In this document: positions 8,220 to 16,724 of the stretch, in pieces | How positions within the stretch are numbered: the first letter of the stretch is position 1 | How the letters are laid out: each line of letters starts with the position of its first letter | Origin: Candidatus Cloacimonadota bacterium | Lineage (GTDB): Bacteria > Cloacimonadota > Cloacimonadia > Cloacimonadales > WRIO01 | Direction of reading: 5' to 3' | NCBI GenBank assembly: GCA_023230175.1 | Contig: JALNXV010000012.1 | Coordinates: 1-23,897, forward strand | Length of the DNA: 23,897 nucleotides | Notes under the pieces: model-generated | Database searches by the model: none | What the model was told of the DNA's origin: nothing | The model's input: the letters and a program-made list of their open reading frames with translations, nothing else | Program-made: the position numbers and the translations under genes

Positions 8220-9720
8220 GTTGAACTCGGTTTTAAGTTCTGTTAAGTGGACCTTTTTATCCGGTTTTATTAGAAAGATATTTTCTTTTGCCTTATTTCT
8301 ATTAATTGCTAAAATATTTGATAGGCAGTTAATTGGTGTATATAGAGAACTTGCTGTTTTGATAACTTTTTTTGCAAGTTTATCAATGTTTAGCCTTAAT
8401 ACTTTCATCGTAGTCGAGCAAAAAAAAAATGTATTAAAGAAATCCTTGCCTTTTGTTATTACTTTAGGTTTTATATTAAGCCTGATAGTGTCTTTTTGTG
8501 CACCCTATTTTGGTAAACATTATCAGTCAGTAATCTTAACACAGATTTTATATTGGTCAATTCCATTTATTTTATTAGAGATATTACGACAAATGTTTAG
8601 AGCAGATTTACAACATAAGATGAAATTTAAGCTTTTAAGTCTGGCAGAAACTTTAAATGTATTTTTTTATTGTAGCTTGGCATTATTGATTATACCTTTC
8701 CATCAAGATATTAGAATATTCATTGTTATTTTTTATTTAGGAAATTTATTTGAACTTATAATCCTCTATTTAAATACCGTTGATTGTTTCTCTTTTAATC
8801 TAAAAAAATTACTGAAGATTAAGTTGTTATTTATAACTTGTTTGGTAAAATTAAAAGAATCATTACAACTGCTTAAGGCTAATTTTAATTTTCTTTTTTT
8901 CTCAACTGTAGCAACTTCTTTGAATATGCTAATGTCTGAATTTCCTATCTTGATCTTGGGTATCTATTATAGCCCGGAAAATATTGGTAATTATTTCATT
9001 GCCTTTCAAGTAGTCTTAATTCCAAGCGGACTTATTACACAATCACTTGCTCAAGTTTTTACGGCTAAATTTAGTAAACTTGATCTGAGTGAGTTTAATT
9101 CTCGTCTTGACAGATTTTATTTTACCTTGTTTGAATTACTCATTCCTGCTTTTTTGATTTATTGTTTGTTGATAAGAGAATATCTTGAATTAATGTTTGG
9201 CATTAATAATTTAAATGAACTGAAATGGATTGTATTATTGCTTTTCTTTAAGGCCGTTGCCTTACTTATAATGAATCCTCTAAATAGCTTCTTTGCAGTA
9301 CTAAGAAAAACTCACATTGAATTTATTTGGTCAATTTCTGCGATTATATTAACAAATGTAGTGATTTACTTGAATCGATCTTTGGATTTTATTATTATTT
9401 TAACAATTTATGTTTGTTTGTCAATAGTACGTAGTATTAGTTTTAATCTGATTGTATTTAAGTATTTTTCTTATTCAATATCTTCTTTTTTATATAAATT
9501 TTTTATTTTATTTTTAAAGATTATTGCGATATCAAGTATTTGGTTTGCGTTTGTTTCAATGATAGATAGTTTTAAACTTGGAAGTATTTATTCAAAAATA
9601 ATAACTACTTTTTTGGCAATTATTATTTTATTATTTTTTTACTTAGTTAATAATGTTTTAAGTAATGGTAAACTATTAAATGAAACTAAAATATTTCTCT
9701 TAAAAAAAGAGCCGTCTTAA
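8212..9720 (+). CDS. Polysaccharide flippase (Wzx/MATE-like polysaccharide transport family)
   Basis: Integral membrane protein likely to flip a lipid-linked glycan across the inner membrane. The 502 residues are almost entirely hydrophobic segments, about 12-14 helices. They open with a family-like pattern: [18 protein letters not shown], then [18 protein letters not shown], resembling the 'ar.lgp.e.G.y' region of Wzx proteins. Sequence identity within the family is always low, so the glycan cannot be inferred. I chose ATG 8212, which overlaps the ruvB stop by 8 bases; a TTG at 8200 in the same frame would overlap by 20. No strong ribosome binding site is seen, so translation probably depends on ruvB. 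The stop codon lies inside the terminator stem. Base composition is even more T-rich than its neighbours, as expected for a membrane protein. Confidence 0.82.
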   Translation: MIELNSVLSSVKWTFLSGFIRKIFSFALFLLIAKIFDRQLIGVYRELAVLITFFASLSMFSLNTFIVVEQKKNVLKKSLPFVITLGFILSLIVSFCAPYFGKHYQSVILTQILYWSIPFILLEILRQMFRADLQHKMKFKLLSLAETLNVFFYCSLALLIIPFHQDIRIFIVIFYLGNLFELIILYLNTVDCFSFNLKKLLKIKLLFITCLVKLKESLQLLKANFNFLFFSTVATSLNMLMSEFPILILGIYYSPENIGNYFIAFQVVLIPSGLITQSLAQVFTAKFSKLDLSEFNSRLDRFYFTLFELLIPAFLIYCLLIREYLELMFGINNLNELKWIVLLLFFKAVALLIMNPLNSFFAVLRKTHIEFIWSISAIILTNVVIYLNRSLDFIIILTIYVCLSIVRSISFNLIVFKYFSYSISSFLYKFFILFLKIIAISSIWFAFVSMIDSFKLGSIYSKIITTFLAIIILLFFYLVNNVLSNGKLLNETKIFLLKKEPS

Positions 9721-9741
9721 GATAAGACAGCTCTTTATTGC
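9702..9741. terminator. Bidirectional terminator between flippase and OsmC genes
   Basis: Positions 9706-9719 pair with 9723-9736 (14 positions, one mismatch) around a 3-base loop. An A-run lies on the left (9702-9708), giving a U-run to minus-strand transcripts, and TTT then ATTGCTTTT lies on the right. The left arm includes the last flippase codons and its TAA, so two convergent genes share one terminator. Confidence 0.85.
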
Positions 9742-9757
9742 TTTTATAAAGGTAAAA

Positions 9758-10192
9758 CTATTCTTCTACCATTAATTTAACACTACTTGTTTTTTCAATA
9801 TTATCTGAAATTGGACAACGAGTATCAATTTCTTTTAAAAATGCTTCTTTTTCTTCTTTGCTCATAGGTGCATCAATTTTTGTATAAACTTTGATATCAG
9901 TAAAACCTGCTCTGTCGGTTTTGTTTTTACCCATTAAAACATCTACATCCAAATCCCCTTCAATTCGAACTTCAATACTTTTAACCGGGAGTTTTTTTTG
10001 TTGAGCAATGATTCTTCCTATAGTGCATACACAGCCACCTAAGGCAAAAAAGAAATATTCTAAAGGTGTAGGACCCTGATCAGTACCCATTGGAATGGGT
10101 TGGTCAATTTTTAAAGAAAAGTTTCTCGCTTTAAGATCAACAACGTAGTTTTCTCCTACTTTCGAAGAGATTGTAACAGTTTTTTTAGCCAT
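9758..10192 (-). CDS. OsmC/Ohr-family peroxiredoxin-like protein
   Basis: OsmC/Ohr proteins are small thiol peroxidases that reduce organic hydroperoxides with two reactive cysteines. The 144-residue product has the family fold signature: an N-terminal strand region, TPLEYFFFALGGCVCTIGRIIAQQKKLPVKSIEVRIEGD with the first cysteines on the long helix (GGCVC), and a second conserved cysteine in DTRCPISDNIE near the C-terminus. The GGCVC pair has one more Cys than the usual single residue. It is closer to the YhfA-like OsmC branch than to classical Ohr by eye; I did not assign a subfamily. An AAGGAG site precedes the ATG. It follows the rpmA terminator and probably has its own promoter (TATATT at 10225-10220 on the minus strand, weak -35). 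Confidence 0.88.
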   Translation of the reverse strand: MAKKTVTISSKVGENYVVDLKARNFSLKIDQPIPMGTDQGPTPLEYFFFALGGCVCTIGRIIAQQKKLPVKSIEVRIEGDLDVDVLMGKNKTDRAGFTDIKVYTKIDAPMSKEEKEAFLKEIDTRCPISDNIEKTSSVKLMVEE

Positions 10193-10254
10193 TTTTTACT
10201 CCTTATAGCTTTTATTAAAAATATAATATAGTTTATAGCGTAAAGCAAATTTTT

Positions 10255-10289
10255 ATTATAAAAAAAAGCCTCCGTTATTTTGGAGGCTT
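10255..10289 (-). terminator. Intrinsic terminator after rpmA
   Basis: On the minus strand GGAGGCTT/AAGCCTCC form an 8-bp stem (plus-strand 10266-10273 with 10282-10289) with an 8-base loop, followed by a U-run from the plus-strand A-tract at 10260-10267. It starts 18 bases after the rpmA stop. Confidence 0.9.
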
Positions 10290-10306
10290 AAATATGATAA
10301 TTGTCC

Positions 10307-10567
10307 TTATGAATTTAAAGGTACAACATTAACGAATTTTTTTCCTTCTTTTTTAGTGGTAAATTTTACATTGCCATCAATAAGACTGAATATAGTGAAG
10401 TCTCTTCCGATACCGACATTAACGCCGGGATGAAATTTTGTACCGCGTTGGCGGATAATAATATTACCTGCTATTACAGATTCTCCACCAAATTTTTTTA
10501 CTCCGAGATATTTAGGATTACTATCTCTTCCGTTTCTGGAGCTTCCAACACCTTTCTTATGAGCCAT
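10307..10567 (-). CDS. rpmA: 50S ribosomal protein L27
   Basis: Large-subunit protein whose N-terminus reaches the peptidyl transferase centre. The 86-residue product is of usual size and begins [22 protein letters not shown], followed by the [15 protein letters not shown] and [10 protein letters not shown] blocks that are diagnostic for L27. The N-terminus is the direct short form: there is no Firmicutes-type cleavable extension ahead of AHKKG, and this argues against a typical Firmicutes origin. It lies 17 bases downstream of rplU in the usual L21-L27 pair and is followed by an intrinsic terminator. obgE, often next, is not present. Confidence 0.98.
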   Translation of the reverse strand: MAHKKGVGSSRNGRDSNPKYLGVKKFGGESVIAGNIIIRQRGTKFHPGVNVGIGRDFTIFSLIDGNVKFTTKKEGKKFVNVVPLNS

Positions 10568-10584
10568 TTTATCCTCGCTTATTA

Positions 10585-10899
10585 TTAAAATTTAATATCT
10601 TTAATCTTGATTTCTGTAAAATATTGACGATGACCTTGAGTTTTTCTGTAACCTTTTCTTCTTTTCTTTTTGAATACAATAACTTTACGATCTCTTCCGT
10701 GTTTAATAATTTCAGCAGTAGCTTGTGCTGCATCAATCACAGGATGTCCAAATGAAATACTTTCATTGTCATGTATCATTAAAATCTTTTCAATTTTAAT
10801 TTCATTTCCCGCTTCGCCTTTAGCGATATAAGGAACTTTGAGAGTAGCATCTTTTTCAATGCGGTACTGATATCCCATAAAATCTACGATAGCATACAT
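10585..10899 (-). CDS. rplU: 50S ribosomal protein L21
   Basis: 23S rRNA-binding protein of the large subunit. The 104 residues match the family: [23 protein letters not shown] at the N-terminus, the middle [42 protein letters not shown] region and the terminal FTEIKIKDI strand. A strong AAGGAG site is located at minus-strand 10913-10908. It follows rng (73-base gap) and precedes rpmA; rng-rplU-rpmA is a recurring bacterial order. The ysxB protease gene that sits between L21 and L27 in Firmicutes is absent, in keeping with the unprocessed L27. Confidence 0.98.
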   Translation of the reverse strand: MYAIVDFMGYQYRIEKDATLKVPYIAKGEAGNEIKIEKILMIHDNESISFGHPVIDAAQATAEIIKHGRDRKVIVFKKKRRKGYRKTQGHRQYFTEIKIKDIKF

Positions 10900-10947
10900 T
10901 ATGATTTATTCTCCTTTATTAGTTAACTTATTTATCTTATTGTGACA

Positions 10948-10976
10948 ATTTTTTTTATATTAGGTCTTCTTGTCAA
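10948..10976 (-). promoter_or_regulatory. Candidate promoter for rplU-rpmA
   Basis: On the minus strand TTGACA (10976-10971) overlaps the rng stop codon and is followed after 17 bases by AAAAAT (10953-10948), a weak -10. It would let ribosomal protein genes be transcribed independently of rng. Confidence 0.4.
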
Positions 10977-12487
10977 GAATTATATTTAGCAGTAATATCT
11001 TTTCCTTCTTCTGTAAGGATAATCTTGTATTGGTTATGATCTAATGACTTGTCTTCTATTATCTTAACAGGGTTGCAAGTTTTTGTTAAAATGTCTGGAT
11101 TTTCATCATAACTTTGTTTGACTGAACTCGGTACAAAGATTTCTAAAGGTTTGCATTTAATAAAATATTCTGCTCTTTGTAACCATCTATTGATTTTAAA
11201 GATAAGAGAATTTCTGGAAAGAACTCTTCCTGTCCCATGGCAATGTGGGCAGTGTTCAAAGTATGTTTGCATTAGAGTTGTTCTGGTTCTTTTACGAGTT
11301 ACTTCTACAAGTCCAAGGGGACCAAAAGGATATACTCTGTTTTTTGCTCTATCTTTTTTAAAGGCTTGTTTGAGTTGATCTAAGACTTCCTGCTTACTTT
11401 GATCGTGTTGCATATCAATAAAATCTATAATTAGTATTCCGCTTAAGTTTCGTAGTCTTACTTGTCGAGCAATTTCTTTTGCAGCTTCAATATTTGTAAG
11501 CTTTATAGTTTGTTCATAATTATTTTTCCCTGTATAACTGCCTGTATTTACATCAATAGTAACTAAGGCTTCAGTTTGCTCAATAACTATATTGCCTCCA
11601 CTTGGTAAATAAATTCTACTAAAGAATATTTTTTCAATTTCTTTTTCAATATTGTAAGTGTCAAAAATAGGGCTATCTTCGAGATATAGTTCACATCTTT
11701 CGCTGAGTTCCGGATTATATTCTTTAAGCCTGTGAGTAATTTGATTAAAATAATCCCTATTGTCAACAATAAGTCTATCTACTTTGGAGGTAAAAATATC
11801 TCTTACTATGGTACTCATTAAATCGTTTTCGTCAAAAATACAAGTGGGGGCTTTGCTATTTTCTATCTTTTTTTCGAGAAATTTCCATTGTTTGTATAAT
11901 AGCTTATATTCCTCTATTAACTCTTCTTCCGAACAGTTTTCTGCTTCAGTTCTGACAATAATGCCAATATTAGGGTCGATAATGTTTTGTAGGATAGTTT
12001 TGATTCTATTTTTTTCTTGGTAGGAATTAATTTTTCTTGAAACAGCAATTTTTTCTTGATGCGGGAAAAAAACTAATAATTTACCGGGAAGTGATATTTG
12101 TCCTATTAATCTTGCCCCTTTATTCCCTATTGGCCCTTTTTGAATTTGAACAATGATTTCTTGGTTTGGTTTGAGTACTTCTGTAATTTTGTGAGAATCT
12201 TGTGCGAGAAATTTGTTATTTTGTTCTGTGTTTTCATCGTCATCAGCATCATCTAAAAAATCAGAGACAATATCTGTATAGTGTAAAAAAGCGGTTCTGT
12301 CGTGTCCAATATCAATAAAAGCAGCCCCAAGTCCGGGTAAGACATCTTTTACTATTCCTTTATAGATATTTCCAACGATATTATTGTTGCTTCCTTTTTC
12401 AACAAAGAGTTCAACTAATTGATGGTCTTCCATTAGAGCCATTCGTTTTTCTCTCGGCTGGATATTAAGAATAATTTCAGTGAACAT
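10973..12487 (-). CDS. rng: Ribonuclease G/E family endoribonuclease
   Basis: Metal-dependent endonuclease that cuts single-stranded AU-rich RNA in rRNA maturation and mRNA decay. The product is 504 residues from the chosen ATG, near RNase G length (about 490) and without the long RNase E scaffold tail. Seen in order: an S1-like domain (about 34-125) with a family motif GLGAAFIDIGHDRTAFLH and an acidic insert DDADDDENTEQ; the catalytic domain with TEALVTIDVNTG (metal ligand D312) and RQVRLRNLSGILIIDFIDM (D355); and the Zn-link CPHCHGTG (C413, C416) that joins subunits. An upstream in-frame ATG at 12493 lies directly against AAGG, whereas ATG 12487 has correct spacing, so I use 12487. Usually upstream of rplU-rpmA, as here. 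Whether it is called RNase E or G is a matter of naming. Confidence 0.94.
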   Translation of the reverse strand: MFTEIILNIQPREKRMALMEDHQLVELFVEKGSNNNIVGNIYKGIVKDVLPGLGAAFIDIGHDRTAFLHYTDIVSDFLDDADDDENTEQNNKFLAQDSHKITEVLKPNQEIIVQIQKGPIGNKGARLIGQISLPGKLLVFFPHQEKIAVSRKINSYQEKNRIKTILQNIIDPNIGIIVRTEAENCSEEELIEEYKLLYKQWKFLEKKIENSKAPTCIFDENDLMSTIVRDIFTSKVDRLIVDNRDYFNQITHRLKEYNPELSERCELYLEDSPIFDTYNIEKEIEKIFFSRIYLPSGGNIVIEQTEALVTIDVNTGSYTGKNNYEQTIKLTNIEAAKEIARQVRLRNLSGILIIDFIDMQHDQSKQEVLDQLKQAFKKDRAKNRVYPFGPLGLVEVTRKRTRTTLMQTYFEHCPHCHGTGRVLSRNSLIFKINRWLQRAEYFIKCKPLEIFVPSSVKQSYDENPDILTKTCNPVKIIEDKSLDHNQYKIILTEEGKDITAKYNS

Positions 12488-12544
12488 ATTCATCCTTATA
12501 AAAAATTTATATAATCTGATTGATTAATTACTTTTACAAATAAC

Positions 12545-12573
12545 ATAAAAAATCATTTTTATAAAAAAGTCAA
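12545..12573 (-). promoter_or_regulatory. Candidate promoter for rng
   Basis: Minus-strand TTGACT (12573-12568), 17-base spacer, then TTTTAT (12550-12545; four of six). It lies in the 158-base divergent gap between rng and the histidine kinase. Confidence 0.4.
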
Positions 12574-12590
12574 GTAATTTCATTTTTTAA

Positions 12591-12619
12591 TTGACAATTA
12601 GATAATAAAACTTGATAAT
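12591..12619 (+). promoter_or_regulatory. Sigma-70-type promoter for the histidine kinase-cls operon
   Basis: TTGACA at 12591-12596, a 17-base spacer and GATAAT at 12614-12619 (five of six matches, preceded by CTT) make one of the best promoter matches in the window. The predicted start is about 30 bases before the kinase ATG. Confidence 0.7.
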
Positions 12620-12651
12620 GACTTAATGAATATATGATAAGGGGATAATTT

Positions 12652-15006
12652 ATGTCCGCAGAAAATGAATTATTTGTTTTGCTTGAGAAATTGAAAAAAA
12701 ATACTAATAATCCTGAAAATCAGGTATTAATAGAAGTTTTAAAGAATAAAATATCTTATTTGTTTGTAAAACAAAAGATTTCTGATAATATACTCAATCA
12801 AGAAGATATGATAACGTGTGTTATTGATTTAAATCAAAAGGTTGTATTTTTTAATAATGCTGCAGAAAGTTTGACCGGATTACAACAAATAAATGTAGTA
12901 GGTAAAGAAATAGATAACGATTTCTTAATTAGTGAAAAGTTTTATAGTCAAGTTTTAAATGATATTGAACAAGATAAAATTTTGGATTACTATGAATTAA
13001 TTTATAAAACACCTTTAGCAGACGAGCTATGTTTGAAAGTTAAGATTAATAAACTATTAGATATTGAGGATAATTTTTATGCAATTCAATTTATAATGTA
13101 TCTAATGGCTAAAGACAAAGATTTTAAAAATGACTATGAAAAACAAAACTTAAGGTATTTAGAATTATTAGATAATTCAGAAAATATGTATTTTTTGAAA
13201 GACGAAAAATTAAGATATACATATATGAGTCCTGATTACTTAAATTATAACAATTTGAAAATAGAAGATATTTTAGGAAAAACTGATCAAGAGGTTTTTA
13301 ATAGTCAAGTTGCTAAAATATATATGGAATCAGATTTTCGGGTATTAACATCAAAACAAGAAATACTTATAGAAGGATTTAAGAATAAAAAGCAAGTTTT
13401 TAATGTAAAAAAAGTACCTGTTTTTATGAATGACTCAATTATTGGTATTGCAGGAATTATCTCAAATATTACTCATAATGCAAGTATTAAAGAGAGATTA
13501 GAGCTTTTAGGTAATGCAATAGAAGAAATTAAAGAAGGTATAGTAATTACGGACAGTAACGCTAAGATTATATATGTAAATAAGGGATATACTTCTATAT
13601 GTGGATATACTAAAGAGGAATTATTAGGTCGTAATCCATCGATTTTGAAAAGCAATAAAATGTCTTCTGAATTTTATAATTTAATGTGGAGTAATATAAA
13701 ACAAGGTTTAGTTTGGCATAATGTGTTTATTAATAAAAAAAAGAATGGAGATATATATGAAGAAGATGTGATAATAACTCCATTAAAAGATAGTTTTAAT
13801 AATATTACTCATTATATTGCAATTAAGAAAGATGTAACTGAAGAAAATATACATAATCGACAAATTCAACATTCAGCAAAGCTTGAATCTTTAGGTACAC
13901 TTGCCGGAGGTATTGCACATGATTTTAATAATATTTTATCTATAATCCTTGGTTATGCTGAATTACTTAAAGATGAACTTAAAGAAAACTCTTTAATTAT
14001 TAATGATTTAAATGAGATAATTAAAGCTTCTAATAGGGCAAAGGAAATTATTCGACAGATTTTGCTTTTCAGTAGGCAAAAAGAAAGTGAAAAAAGTATA
14101 TTATGTGTACAAGATGTGATTGCAGGTATTGATAAAACAATAAGAACTGCAGTTCCAATGAATTTAAAATTTTTAATATATTGTAAATCTAATTCTTATG
14201 TGTTTATGGAATCTTCTCATATTTTACAGATTATTCTAAATTTAGTTTCAAATTCAGTTCAAGCTATAAAGGATACAACAGGATTTATTAGTTTAAAGAT
14301 AATTGATACTTTAAGGCAAAATCAAACTTTTGAGATTAAGAATAAGATGCATTATGATAAATATGTATGTATTAAGGTAGTAGATAATGGCGTAGGGATT
14401 TCTGATGTTGATATAGATAAGATATTTGATCCATATTTTACGACAAAAGATATTGGAGAAAATACTGGCTTAGGATTATCGGTGATTGACGGGATAGTAA
14501 GAAGTGTAGATGGTTTTATAGATGTAGCGTCAGAATTAGGTAAAGGTTCGGAGTTTTCTGTATATATCCCGACAGTGAAGCCTGAAAAGAAGCAAGAAGA
14601 TGTTAAAGAATCAATATTAACGTTTCCTAAAAAAATGAGTGTTTTATTGATAGATGACGAAAAGAGTATTGTTTACGCAATTACTAAGATACTAAGCAAA
14701 TATGGTTTTTTAGTTTATGGATTTCAGTATGCTAAGGATGCTTTAGATTATTATTATAAAAATAGAGATAGTATTGATTTAGTGATAACGGATTATTTGA
14801 TTCCGGTTAAAGATGGTGTAGAAATTATAAAAGATATAAGGGAAGTAAACAATAATGTGCCTTGTATAATTATTTCCGGTAACTTAAAAATGATGTTTGA
14901 TAACCATCCTGATATACCGAAGAATAATATAATCTATTTGGATAAGCCTTTTGATTCATTAACTCTATTAAAATCAATTAAGAATATTATAGATAAAAAT
15001 CAATGA
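12652..15006 (+). CDS. Soluble multi-PAS hybrid sensor histidine kinase
   Basis: Two-component sensor with its own receiver domain. The 784 residues show no signal peptide or transmembrane helix, so it should sense something in the cytoplasm. By pattern: a PAS-like domain (about 48-150), a second (about 165-275, MSPDYLNYNNLKIEDILGKTDQEVF), a third clear PAS/PAC (about 282-397, with ITDSNAKIIYVNKGY and GYTKEELLGRNPSILKS), a dimerisation/phosphoacceptor domain with the phospho-His H423 in GGIAHDFNNIL, a HATPase domain with an N-box near 530-538, DNGVGI (578-583) and GLGLS (606-610), and a C-terminal receiver with acidic pocket D668/D669, phosphoacceptor D714 and K765. The H-box type (AHDFNN) is common in NtrB-like and PAS hybrid kinases. 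No response regulator with an output domain is nearby. The stop overlaps the cls start by 4 bases. GGGG site before ATG. Confidence 0.93.
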   Translation: MSAENELFVLLEKLKKNTNNPENQVLIEVLKNKISYLFVKQKISDNILNQEDMITCVIDLNQKVVFFNNAAESLTGLQQINVVGKEIDNDFLISEKFYSQVLNDIEQDKILDYYELIYKTPLADELCLKVKINKLLDIEDNFYAIQFIMYLMAKDKDFKNDYEKQNLRYLELLDNSENMYFLKDEKLRYTYMSPDYLNYNNLKIEDILGKTDQEVFNSQVAKIYMESDFRVLTSKQEILIEGFKNKKQVFNVKKVPVFMNDSIIGIAGIISNITHNASIKERLELLGNAIEEIKEGIVITDSNAKIIYVNKGYTSICGYTKEELLGRNPSILKSNKMSSEFYNLMWSNIKQGLVWHNVFINKKKNGDIYEEDVIITPLKDSFNNITHYIAIKKDVTEENIHNRQIQHSAKLESLGTLAGGIAHDFNNILSIILGYAELLKDELKENSLIINDLNEIIKASNRAKEIIRQILLFSRQKESEKSILCVQDVIAGIDKTIRTAVPMNLKFLIYCKSNSYVFMESSHILQIILNLVSNSVQAIKDTTGFISLKIIDTLRQNQTFEIKNKMHYDKYVCIKVVDNGVGISDVDIDKIFDPYFTTKDIGENTGLGLSVIDGIVRSVDGFIDVASELGKGSEFSVYIPTVKPEKKQEDVKESILTFPKKMSVLLIDDEKSIVYAITKILSKYGFLVYGFQYAKDALDYYYKNRDSIDLVITDYLIPVKDGVEIIKDIREVNNNVPCIIISGNLKMMFDNHPDIPKNNIIYLDKPFDSLTLLKSIKNIIDKNQ

Positions 15007-16547
15007 GACGTTTAATCTGGTTTGTTTTAAGTATTTTAGTAGTGTTAGTTATATTAGTTATGTATTACCTAAATGAAGCCAATCCCGGTTTGTTGAACAT
15101 TATTAACAACAATATGAAGTTATTGCTAAATTATATTTTTATTTTTATGATTTTATCTATTATTTTTTTGGTTATTAGGGAAAATAAAAATCCATTTAAT
15201 ACATTGGCATGGATTCAAGTATTGATATTTTTGCCGGTAATTGGTTTTATATTGTATATTTTTCTTGGTATTAATTACAGGAAAAACAAGATGTTTAAGA
15301 GAAAAAGCGTCCTTGATGATGATAAAATTGAGATATATTTAAAAAAAATATTAAATACCACTCAAGATAACATAATTGAGAGACAATTAACGGATAATAA
15401 TGCCTTAAGACTTATTCATTTATTGTATAATAACAACAAAGCTAGTTTGGTAAATAAAAATAAAATAGCAATTTTTTCTTCCGGCAAAGATAAGATAAAT
15501 TCACTTTTTGATGATATTTTGAATGCAAAAGAGCATATTCATTTAGAATATTTTTCTATACATAATGATGAAACAGGAAAGAAATTAAGAGAAATATTGA
15601 TTCAAAAAGCCAAAGAAGGGGTAAAGGTAAGGTTAATCTACGATGCAGTTGGGACTTGGAGAATTAAGAAAAGATTCTGGAAAGAGTTAGTTAATTTCGG
15701 AGCAGAAGTATATTCTTTTTTACCGGTTTATTTTCCTTTTTTAAATAGTAAGTTAAATTATCGAGATCATAGGAAATGTGCTGTTATTGACGGTAAAATT
15801 GCTTATATCGGCGGAGTGAATATAGGAAATCAATATATGGGGCTAAGCAAGAAATTCGGGCATTGGCGTGATACACATTTAAAGATTTGCGGTGATTCAG
15901 TATTATTGTTGCAAAAGATGTTTTTGCTTGATTGGAGTTTTGTTAGTGGGCAGTTTTTAGTGGATGAACATTTGTTTCCTAAGCCTGAAGTTAAAGATTT
16001 GTGTCCTGTGCAGATAGTTAGCTCCGGTCCGGATTCTGATTGGGAAAATATTATGCAGGCTTATTTTGCTATTATTGCAAATGCTGAAGATTATATTTAT
16101 ATTGAAAGTCCGTATATGGTGCTTAATGAAAGTATGCTTACTTCTTTGAAAACTGCTGCTTTAAGTGGCGTAGATGTAAGGATTATTCTTCCGTTTAAAG
16201 CAGATCATAAGATTGTTGGTTACGGGACGCATTCATATTATGAAGAATTACTTGAATCCGGTGTTAAGATATATGAATATTTAGACGGATTTATTCATTC
16301 AAAGGTTTTTTTAGCTGATGATTTTATAGTCTCTGTAGGTTCTGCTAATATGGATATAAGAAGCTTTAAACAAAATTTTGAACTAAATGCTTTGGTTTAT
16401 GATAAATCATTTGCATTGGAGATGAAGAACATAATTTTATCAGATTTGAAAAATTCAAAATGTATTAAACTTGAAGAATATAAAGACAGAAATATTTTTA
16501 AAAAAATATTAGAATCTTTGGCAAGACTTTTCTCCCCGTTGCTTTAA
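15003..16547 (+). CDS. cls: Cardiolipin synthase (phospholipase D superfamily)
   Basis: Membrane enzyme that condenses phosphatidylglycerols to cardiolipin. The 514 residues begin with three hydrophobic segments (about 3-22, 40-58, 67-90), followed by two phospholipase D half-sites: HRKCAVID (H256, K258, D263) followed by GKIAYIGGVNIG, and HSKVFLAD (H432, K434, D439) followed by VGSANMDIRSF. Both HKD motifs are intact. Between them are typical Cls sequences, including GHWRDTHLKICG and the ESPYMVLNESM region. Bacterial Cls proteins are usually about 480-510 residues. The start overlaps the kinase stop as ATGA, giving strong translational coupling, so amounts of this enzyme probably follow those of the kinase. 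No terminator is seen close after its stop. Confidence 0.93.
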   Translation: MRRLIWFVLSILVVLVILVMYYLNEANPGLLNIINNNMKLLLNYIFIFMILSIIFLVIRENKNPFNTLAWIQVLIFLPVIGFILYIFLGINYRKNKMFKRKSVLDDDKIEIYLKKILNTTQDNIIERQLTDNNALRLIHLLYNNNKASLVNKNKIAIFSSGKDKINSLFDDILNAKEHIHLEYFSIHNDETGKKLREILIQKAKEGVKVRLIYDAVGTWRIKKRFWKELVNFGAEVYSFLPVYFPFLNSKLNYRDHRKCAVIDGKIAYIGGVNIGNQYMGLSKKFGHWRDTHLKICGDSVLLLQKMFLLDWSFVSGQFLVDEHLFPKPEVKDLCPVQIVSSGPDSDWENIMQAYFAIIANAEDYIYIESPYMVLNESMLTSLKTAALSGVDVRIILPFKADHKIVGYGTHSYYEELLESGVKIYEYLDGFIHSKVFLADDFIVSVGSANMDIRSFKQNFELNALVYDKSFALEMKNIILSDLKNSKCIKLEEYKDRNIFKKILESLARLFSPLL

Positions 16548-16574
16548 ATGCTACCTTAAATACAAAAAAGTTCT

Positions 16575-16641
16575 AAAGCCTTTTGAAACAATTGTTGTGC
16601 AAACAATGATGCTCCCATAACTTGATTATTCAATAGCCTTT
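16575..16641. repeat. Short inverted-repeat element (MITE-like family, copy 1)
   Basis: Left end AAAGCCTTTTGAA (16575-16587) and right end TTCAATAGCCTTT (16629-16641), whose complement is AAAGGCTATTGAA; they agree at 11 of 13 positions. The left end continues as ACAATTGTTGTGC, close to the ATGTTGTTGTGC seen in the copy at 19410. About 67 bp in total, no coding capacity. Probably a shortened or decayed copy. Confidence 0.5.
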
Positions 16642-16645
16642 ATTA

Positions 16646-16669
16646 TTATCATATAGCTATTTATGATAA
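16646..16669. repeat. AT-rich inverted repeat
   Basis: TTATCATA (16646-16653) and TATGATAA (16662-16669) are perfect complements around an 8-base spacer. No T-run follows it on either strand, so it is not a standard terminator; it could be an operator or part of the decayed element next to it. Confidence 0.4.
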
Positions 16670-16688
16670 AAAATAATCAAAAAAAAGT

Positions 16689-16719
16689 GTAACATTTAAC
16701 TATTGCATTTGTTTATAAT
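16689..16719 (+). promoter_or_regulatory. Candidate promoter of the small RNA
   Basis: A perfect TATAAT at 16714-16719 is preceded by GTAACA (16689-16694; four of six) at a rather long 19-base spacing. Predicted transcription start is near 16725-16726, exactly at the first hairpin of the candidate RNA. Confidence 0.5.
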
Positions 16720-16724
16720 TATAC

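Noticed and set aside
11118..12023. Plus-strand and second minus-strand frames inside rng (11118-11378, 11587-11769, 11760-12023)
   Set aside because: Shadow frames of the conserved RNase G sequence, with no start signals or family features.
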